Shown: positions 6,407-10,665 of the stretch, piece by piece
Numbering within the stretch: the stretch's first letter is position 1
How the letters are laid out: the number at the start of each line of letters is the position of its first letter
Assembly (NCBI GenBank): GCA_937916005.1
Contig: CALGIA010000385.1
Coordinates: forward strand, 1-10,665
Length of the DNA stretch: 10,665 bases
Source of the DNA: an uncultured Rhodospirillaceae bacterium
Lineage (GTDB): Bacteria > Pseudomonadota > Alphaproteobacteria > MPNO01
Direction of reading: 5' to 3'
Translations under genes and position numbers: made by a program
Notes under the pieces: model-generated
What the model was told of the DNA's origin: nothing
Seen by the model: the letters and a program-made list of their open reading frames with translations, nothing else
The model's database searches: none

Positions 6407-7216
6407 ATGATCGATAGATATGCACGCTATGAACGGCTCAAGCTCGACTGGCCCGCGCCCCGTGTTCTTCAGATCACGCTGGATACGCCGGGCAAGCTGA
6501 ACGCCGCCGATGACGCCATGCATGGCGAGCTGTCGCGCATCTGGCGCGATATCGATGAAGACCCGGATGTGTCCGTGGCCATGATCCGGGGTGCCGGCAA
6601 GGCATTCTCCGCCGGCGGCGACATGGAGATGATCGACGGCATCATGGACGATTTCGACACCCGCGCCCGCACCTGGAAGGAGGCGCGCGACATCGTCTAT
6701 AATCTGATCAACTGTTCCAAGCCGGTGGTGTCCGCCATGCATGGCCCGGCTGTTGGAGCGGGGCTGGTCTGCGGACTGCTGGCCGATATTTCCATCGCCT
6801 CGAAAACCGCGCGCATCATCGATGGCCACACCAGGCTCGGCGTGGCCGCCGGCGATCACGCGGCGATCATCTGGCCCCTGCTCTGCGGCATGGCCAAGGC
6901 CAAGTATTACCTGCTGTTGTGCGAACCGCTCAGCGGCGAGGAAGCCGAACGCATCGGGTTGGTGTCGTTATGCGTCGAGGAGGACGAATTGTTCGACAAG
7001 GCGCTGGACGTCGCCGTCAAACTGTCCGAGGGCGCGCCCAGCGCAATCCGCTGGACCAAATACGCGCTCAATAACTGGCTGCGCACCATGGGCCCCACGT
7101 TCGATGCGTCCCTGGCGCTGGAATTTCTCGGCTTTACCGGGCCCGAGCCGCGCGAAGGCGTGGCCAGCCTGCGCGAAAAGCGCAAACCCAAATTCAATCC
7201 CCGTTCGGACCTCTGA
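6407..7216 (+). CDS. Enoyl-CoA hydratase/isomerase (crotonase) family protein, non-canonical active site
   Basis: A 269-residue crotonase-fold protein acting on a CoA thioester. The oxyanion-hole segments are RGAGKAFSAGGDM (61-73) and HGPAVGAGL (112-120). The helix with EEAERIGLVSLCV follows at 178-190. Aligned by eye to rat enoyl-CoA hydratase, the positions of E144 and E164 fall on H141 and around Y167-Y168, so neither catalytic glutamate is present, while a GDHA motif (149-152) sits where the family has its glycine-rich turn. It is therefore unlikely to be a plain hydratase. Crotonase relatives without these glutamates include ring-cleaving hydrolases and decarboxylases. The start is 21 bases after the His-tail gene with a weak GGAAA site. 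It is followed after three bases by the hydrolase gene, so the two are coupled. Confidence 0.85.
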   Translation: MIDRYARYERLKLDWPAPRVLQITLDTPGKLNAADDAMHGELSRIWRDIDEDPDVSVAMIRGAGKAFSAGGDMEMIDGIMDDFDTRARTWKEARDIVYNLINCSKPVVSAMHGPAVGAGLVCGLLADISIASKTARIIDGHTRLGVAAGDHAAIIWPLLCGMAKAKYYLLLCEPLSGEEAERIGLVSLCVEEDELFDKALDVAVKLSEGAPSAIRWTKYALNNWLRTMGPTFDASLALEFLGFTGPEPREGVASLREKRKPKFNPRSDL

Positions 7217-7219
7217 AAC

Positions 7220-8077
7220 ATGAAAATCTATCGGAATTTCGACCAGGAAACCCTGGACCGGGAATACCGGATCCGGGACAGCATTCCATCCGACCAGTTC
7301 GAGGCGATCCTTCAGCGCTATGCCGATGAAAGCAAGGCGGCGCGGGAAAGCCTGGCGTGCGAGATCGATGTTTCCTATGGCGATAGTCCCGACGAAATCA
7401 TGGATATTTTCCCCGCCAAGGGCGGCGCGCCCCTGTTCGTTTTCATCCATGGGGGCTATTGGCATGTGCTGAGCCACACGGAGTCCAGTTTCATGGCGCC
7501 CAACATGGTCGCCAATGGCGCGGCGGTGGCGACCATAAATTACAGCCTCGCCCCGGCGGTCTCGCTGGATGAGATCGTGCGTCAGTGCCGCGCCGCGCTG
7601 GGTTGGTTATACCGGAACGCGGAAAAATACGGCGCCGATCCCGACCGCATTCATATCGGCGGAAATTCCGCCGGTGGACATCTGGTCGGCATGTTGCTGG
7701 CCGGCGGCTGGCATGACCGGTTCGGCGTGCCCGATGATGTGGTCAAAAGCGCCTGCGCGCTCTCTGGTTTGTACGATCTGGAGCCGGTAAGGCTGTCCGA
7801 GCCCAATGAGTGGATGCATCTCGATGAGCTGTCGGCCTGGCGCAACAGCCCGATCCACAATCTGCCCGACCGGGGCTGCCCGTTGATCTTATCCCACGGC
7901 GGCAATGAAACCGGCGAATTCAAACGTCAGACTGAAATCTACGCCGCCGCCTGGGAAGCACGGGGCTTCGAATGCGACCATATCGACCGGGACGCGTTCA
8001 ACCATTTCGATATCCCCTTCGATCTCAACGATCCGCACGGCGCACTGGCCCGCGCCGTACTGGCCTTAATGGATTAG
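7220..8077 (+). CDS. Alpha/beta hydrolase, arylformamidase-like (HGGYW type)
   Basis: A 285-residue alpha/beta hydrolase of the esterase/lipase group that includes kynurenine formamidase. The oxyanion-hole motif HGGYW is at 77-81, the nucleophile elbow GNSAGG places S150, the acid is probably E230 in SHGGNETGEF, and the base is H262 in AFNHFDI. The spacing S150-E230-H262 follows that of mammalian arylformamidase (Ser162, Asp247, His279), with Glu in place of Asp. Known relatives split N-formyl-kynurenine or short carboxyl esters. The start is three bases after the crotonase stop, with no clear ribosome site, so translation depends on coupling. It is the last gene of the operon; a convergent gene follows after 31 bases. 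Substrate is unknown, and an amide or ester made by the pathway is the simplest guess. Confidence 0.85.
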   Translation: MKIYRNFDQETLDREYRIRDSIPSDQFEAILQRYADESKAARESLACEIDVSYGDSPDEIMDIFPAKGGAPLFVFIHGGYWHVLSHTESSFMAPNMVANGAAVATINYSLAPAVSLDEIVRQCRAALGWLYRNAEKYGADPDRIHIGGNSAGGHLVGMLLAGGWHDRFGVPDDVVKSACALSGLYDLEPVRLSEPNEWMHLDELSAWRNSPIHNLPDRGCPLILSHGGNETGEFKRQTEIYAAAWEARGFECDHIDRDAFNHFDIPFDLNDPHGALARAVLALMD

Positions 8078-8108
8078 AGTGTTTATTGAGCGGGCCGGTG
8101 CAGCCTTT

Positions 8109-8825
8109 CTACACTCCCGTAACGTTTGCGCGCGACCGGAAATATTCCCAGGCGCGGTCGACCGAAAAATCACTCATGAAGGTTTCATGGCACTGGCTGA
8201 TTTCGCCCGGTGACAGATAGACCGGCTCGCCCAAATTCATGGCGTTCGCCTGCAGCTTGGCGTTGACCTGCAGATAGATCGACACCATCACCGATTCATA
8301 AATCGACCGGCCCGAAACGGCGCAGCCATGGCCGCGCATCAGCACCACCTGGTTATCGGCGAGGGTGTCGGCCAGATCGCGGCCCTGTTCCATGTTCATC
8401 ACCAGCAGGTTGGTATCGCCGAAATTGTCGCGGATATCCCAGACCGGAACTTCCGCGCCGATGGCGGCGCCCACATGGGCCACCGGGCGCAGTTTTACGG
8501 GTGTGACCGTGTAGGGAATGACGTCGTGGGAATGATTATGGACCGCCGACATCATTTCCGGGCGCTTTTCATATATGGCGCCGTGGATGTGGCGTTCCGC
8601 ATAGGGTTGCCGGCCCCGGTCGTCGATCGGTTCGCCGTCAAGCCTGAATTCCATGATGTCGTCCAGGGTCACCAGCTCGGGACTGCGCGACCGGGACATA
8701 AGATAATGTTCCGGATTGTCCGGGTGGCGGATGCTGACATGGCCATAGGCATCGACGACGCCTTCGCGGGCGAGTATGCGGTTGGCGACCACGACGTCGC
8801 GTATCGCCTTGACGAGTTTTTCCAT
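8109..8825 (-). CDS. Class II aldolase/adducin-family protein (aldolase or decarboxylase)
   Basis: A 238-residue protein of the class II aldolase/adducin family with a complete zinc or divalent metal site. E77 lies in PYAERHIHGAIY, H96 and H98 in AVHNHSH, and H166 in RGHGCAVSG. These correspond to E73, H92, H94 and H155 of fuculose-1-phosphate aldolase. Members in aromatic catabolism act as decarboxylases, for example CmtD and PhtC, so it may act on a LigAB product. I chose the ATG at 8825 because CAGGGAA precedes it by nine bases; an in-frame TTG at 8855 would add ten residues without a good site. The gene converges on the operon end 31 bases away, so it is transcribed separately. A sugar aldolase remains possible. 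Confidence 0.85.
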   Translation of the reverse strand: MEKLVKAIRDVVVANRILAREGVVDAYGHVSIRHPDNPEHYLMSRSRSPELVTLDDIMEFRLDGEPIDDRGRQPYAERHIHGAIYEKRPEMMSAVHNHSHDVIPYTVTPVKLRPVAHVGAAIGAEVPVWDIRDNFGDTNLLVMNMEQGRDLADTLADNQVVLMRGHGCAVSGRSIYESVMVSIYLQVNAKLQANAMNLGEPVYLSPGEISQCHETFMSDFSVDRAWEYFRSRANVTGV

Positions 8826-8903
8826 TTTATGCGGTTCCCTGTTGAATTTCGGCAATTACGATAACGTGTATTCGATCTTAACGCGACCTCACCGAATTGG
8901 GCG

Positions 8904-8909
8904 TATAAT
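8904..8909 (+). promoter_or_regulatory. Possible -10 element for the protease gene
   Basis: A perfect TATAAT lies 38 bases before the protease ATG, with a predicted transcript start near 8916. No -35 is seen at 16-18 bases (TTAACG at 8878-8883 is 20 bases away) and there is no TGn extension. A weak call based on one hexamer in a divergent intergenic stretch (8826-8947). Confidence 0.25.
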
Positions 8910-8947
8910 ACCCTTGATACCGAACCCGAGCGCGGACCCGATGACCC

Positions 8948-9844
8948 ATGGCCATGTTTTTATCCCGTATGATTTTGGCGCTTGCCGTTTTCGCCGCGTC
9001 CACGGCGACGGGGAATGCTGCGTCCGATGATAATAGCCCGGTCTATTGCCTCGACCGGGGCCGCGACCTGGTCATGCGCGTCGCGCGGGGGGCGTGCCGG
9101 GGTGAAATCGTCGATCAGGCCGTGGCCGATCAGGTCCGCCAGCGACGCATTCAGCGTATTCGCGGCCAGATCAATCAGGAATCCAAACTGTTTCCCAACC
9201 GCCGGCGACGGGGTAGCGGGTCCGGGTTTTTCGTCGCTTCAGATGGCGCATTGCTGACCAATGAACATGTGATTGCCAAGTGCGGGGCGGTATCCGTCCA
9301 GCCCATGACGGGAAAACCGGTCCCGGCCGAGATCATCCAGCGCGACGCGACCGCCGATCTGGCATTGCTGCGCGTGAAGCTTGACCTCCCGGACTCCTCG
9401 GTCGCCGTCTTCCGCGATAGTCCGGGCCGGATGGGCGGCGGGGAAATCTCGGTTGTCGGCTATCCCCTGCATGGCCGCGTCACCATCAAGCCCATCTTCA
9501 CACAGGGCCGCGCCATCGATGCCTGGCTGGGCGGCGAGGCCCGGAAGGGTCGGTTCCGCATCAAGGCCGATATCCGGCGCGGCAATAGCGGCGGCCCGGT
9601 GCTCGACATCAACGGCCTGGTGATCGGGGTGGTGACGGCGAAAATCAATACGCCCAAAATGTTCCAGACAACCGGCCGGGTGATGCGCAATATCGGCATT
9701 GCCATCAGCCGCGAAACGGTGCTCGATTTCCTGAAACGCCACGGAATCGATTACCGCACCCGCATGGGCGGCGCGCCCGTGGCGCCCGACGAAATTTTCA
9801 CCAAAGCCCGGCGTTTTATGGCGCGCGTGCTGTGCTGGCAATGA
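8948..9844 (+). CDS. Secreted trypsin-like serine protease (S1C/DegP-type chymotrypsin fold)
   Basis: A 298-residue protein. Residues 1-25 form a signal peptide with a hydrophobic core (MILALAVFAAS) and a likely cut after the GNA or NAA at 23-25, so it acts in the periplasm or outside. The catalytic triad is H107 (TNEHVI), D137 (ATADLAL) and S214 (RGNSGGPV), the order and contexts of trypsin-like S1C peptidases. No PDZ domain follows, unlike DegP. Before the protease domain lies a basic linker (83-90, NRRRRG) and a pair C34/C50; C112 and C296 could form a second disulfide. The C-terminus ends in FTKARRFMARVLCW, a tail seen in related alphaproteobacterial proteases. An alternative start two codons later (8954) changes little. 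It ends six bases from the convergent DUF6524 gene. Confidence 0.85.
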   Translation: MAMFLSRMILALAVFAASTATGNAASDDNSPVYCLDRGRDLVMRVARGACRGEIVDQAVADQVRQRRIQRIRGQINQESKLFPNRRRRGSGSGFFVASDGALLTNEHVIAKCGAVSVQPMTGKPVPAEIIQRDATADLALLRVKLDLPDSSVAVFRDSPGRMGGGEISVVGYPLHGRVTIKPIFTQGRAIDAWLGGEARKGRFRIKADIRRGNSGGPVLDINGLVIGVVTAKINTPKMFQTTGRVMRNIGIAISRETVLDFLKRHGIDYRTRMGGAPVAPDEIFTKARRFMARVLCWQ

Positions 9845-9850
9845 AGCCCG

Positions 9851-10270
9851 TCAGTCTTCCACATCGTCCATATCCGCCTGGCCGGACACAAGGCGGCGAA
9901 TATGTGACCATGAAATTCCGATCGCCAATATGGTCCCAAAGGCGAACAGCAGCACCCAGGTCATGATGGTCGGCTTGTTGAGGTCCAGCAAGCCGAAATC
10001 GATGGTCACCCAGACCAGAACCGCCATCAGGGCCGCCGCCAGGGTCAACCCTATGGGGCCGATGGACCGCCAGGTCGCCCGAAAATAAATCACATAGACA
10101 ATCAGCAGGGCGATTCCCACCAGCGCCTTGACCGGAACATTGTTTCCATCCCAAACCGCCACCCACCGGAAATATGAATAGTCGGTGGGGTTAAAGGTGG
10201 CAAAAACCAAAACCAGCGCCACTGCCCAACGCAGCAGAAACGAAGAAGAAGAAAAATGGGTCCGCGCCAT
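9851..10270 (-). CDS. DUF6524 family membrane protein
   Basis: A 139-residue inner-membrane protein with four predicted helices, at about 11-27, 46-64, 73-93 and 101-121. Conserved blocks of the DUF6524 family are visible: ATFNPTDYSYFRW (24-36), RATWRSIGPIG (64-74) and a C-terminal SWSHIRRLVSGQ followed by DMDDVED. The function of this family is unknown. I chose the ATG at 10270, which has an AAGG site (GAAGGTAG) about five bases upstream. A longer frame starting at 10387 would run through the tRNA fragment and has no family similarity. It lies just downstream of that fragment on the same strand. Confidence 0.8.
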   Translation of the reverse strand: MARTHFSSSSFLLRWAVALVLVFATFNPTDYSYFRWVAVWDGNNVPVKALVGIALLIVYVIYFRATWRSIGPIGLTLAAALMAVLVWVTIDFGLLDLNKPTIMTWVLLFAFGTILAIGISWSHIRRLVSGQADMDDVED

Positions 10271-10361
10271 GACACTACCTTCGGGATGAGTGATCGGGAG
10301 CGCCCACCATATCGCGGCGCACGATTCCGCGAAACCGCCGTTTGGGGGGAGGGAAAGAGAA
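10271..10361. other. Intergenic stretch between DUF6524 start and tRNA fragment
   Basis: Ninety-one bases without a credible gene. They hold the ribosome site of the DUF6524 gene, a G/C-rich tract (TTTGGGGGGAGGG at 10341-10353) and only weak dyads. No clear promoter was recognised. Confidence 0.5.
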
Positions 10362-10404
10362 TGGTGCCGCCTGGGTGACTCGAACACCCGACCCCCGCAT
10401 TACG
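10362..10404 (-). other. tRNA-Thr(CGT) 3' fragment, probable attachment-site core
   Basis: Read on the minus strand, these 43 bases fit positions 34-76 of a tRNA. The anticodon is CGT (10404-10402), followed by A37-A38, anticodon-stem half TGCGG, variable loop GGGTC, a paired T arm GGGTG/TTCGAGT/CACCC, acceptor half AGGCGGC, discriminator A and encoded CCA. The 5' half is missing: upstream bases do not pair with TGCGG, base 33 is C instead of T, and no D arm is present. Integrases of mobile elements commonly use a tRNA 3' half as the attachment core and leave such a copy at one end. Not a functional tRNA. Confidence 0.75.
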
Positions 10405-10665
10405 GAACAGATCGAACACGCCGCCGTCACGATCACGGCTGGCATGGCGACGAGCAGGAAAGGGCGGCATCACCACGTCGCAAAGACCGTCCTGCTCGGT
10501 GATCTCGCCAATGCGCTCGAAACCCACCATCTGCAAATCGCGCATGACCTGCCCTTGAAGGATCGACTGCAACAGGAGTTAGAATCGTTGGAGGTCAAAA
10601 CGACGGCGGCGGGTAATCAGGTCCCCGAAAGGGTGGCGAAGGCTGTTGAAGAACAGGTAAATGAG
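10405..10665 (+). pseudogene. Terminase large-subunit-like nuclease fragment (phage remnant), open at window edge
   Basis: An open frame of 87 codons starts right at the tRNA-fragment junction and runs off the window; a possible ATG is at 10444. The translation has VTITAGMATSRKG, then RHHHVAKTVLLGDLANALE, HLQIAHDLPLKDRLQQELES and VKTTAAGN. This order resembles the C-terminal nuclease part of phage terminase large subunits (a lysine-containing H-V-x-K block, L-x-I-A, L-P, L-x-x-E-L, V-K-x-T). The domain's upstream part is absent, and the usual HDDLV-like end is not seen before the window ends. A truncated, decaying gene is therefore likely, though the frame may continue beyond the edge. It lies on the element side of the putative attachment site. 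Family call is by eye. Confidence 0.4.

Noticed and set aside
5897..6859. Long minus-strand open frame (320 codons) opposite the His-tail and crotonase genes
   Set aside because: It is the antisense of two clear genes, and its Met/Val/Ile-rich stretch is the reverse of the histidine repeat.
8077..8116. GAGTGT/ACACTC inverted repeat between the hydrolase and class II aldolase genes as a terminator
   Set aside because: Six-base arms with a 28-base loop and no T tract; too weak to call.
10362..10437. Complete functional tRNA-Thr gene
   Set aside because: Bases beyond 10404 give no anticodon-stem partner, D arm or 5' acceptor strand, and base 33 is C rather than T.
10290..10502. Plus-strand 70-codon open frame containing LGDSNTRPPHYG
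   Set aside because: The peptide is the antisense translation of the tRNA 3' half, a well-known false-gene pattern; it has no ribosome site and spans the junction.
10102..10572. Minus-strand 156-codon open frame
   Set aside because: It overlaps the DUF6524 gene in another frame, crosses the tRNA fragment, and has Arg/Pro-rich shadow composition.

Overview
The window looks like an alphaproteobacterial chromosome segment, probably Rhodospirillales-like. This is inferred from the GC-rich codon use, the co-occurrence of DadA-type, LigAB-type and DUF6524-type proteins, and a tRNA-Thr 3' end of the alphaproteobacterial kind. No rRNA, CRISPR array or insertion sequence was seen.

Layout. (1) Positions 1-1270, minus strand: two adjacent 201-residue cupins that look like paralogues. 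One keeps a His-rich metal site; the other has lost the HxH pair. A further minus-strand gene may begin at the left edge. (2) 1271-1414: a divergent control region with two TATAAT hexamers and two overlapping palindromes. (3) 1415-3612, plus strand: a DadA-like FAD D-amino acid dehydrogenase, a DUF2919/YfeZ-like four-helix membrane protein and a SnoaL/NTF2-like protein, ended by a strong hairpin shared with the convergent gene. (4) 3673-4176, minus strand: a flavin reductase-family protein, divergent from (5). (5) 4330-8077, plus strand: a compact, translationally coupled operon of LigA-like and LigB-like extradiol dioxygenase subunits, a small cupin, an unrecognised protein with an alternating-histidine tail, a crotonase-fold protein lacking both canonical catalytic glutamates, and an alpha/beta hydrolase of the HGGYW (arylformamidase-like) type. 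(6) 8109-8825, minus strand and convergent: a class II aldolase/adducin-family protein. (7) 8948-9844: a secreted S1C trypsin-like protease. (8) 9851-10270, minus strand: a DUF6524 membrane protein. (9) 10362-10665: the 3' half of a tRNA-Thr(CGT) gene without its 5' half, followed by an open frame resembling the C-terminal nuclease part of a phage terminase large subunit. This is what the edge of an integrated element looks like.

How the genes may work together (inference). The flavin reductase could feed a flavin monooxygenase encoded elsewhere. LigAB would open a catecholic ring between or next to hydroxyls. The cupins may act on ring-cleavage or side products. The class II aldolase-family enzyme could decarboxylate or cleave the product, as known members CmtD and PhtC do in other aromatic pathways. 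The crotonase and hydrolase would process a CoA-linked or amide/ester intermediate. The His-tailed protein may buffer or deliver the iron (or another metal) that LigB and the cupins need. No gene identifies the substrate, so the pathway should be treated as uncharacterised.
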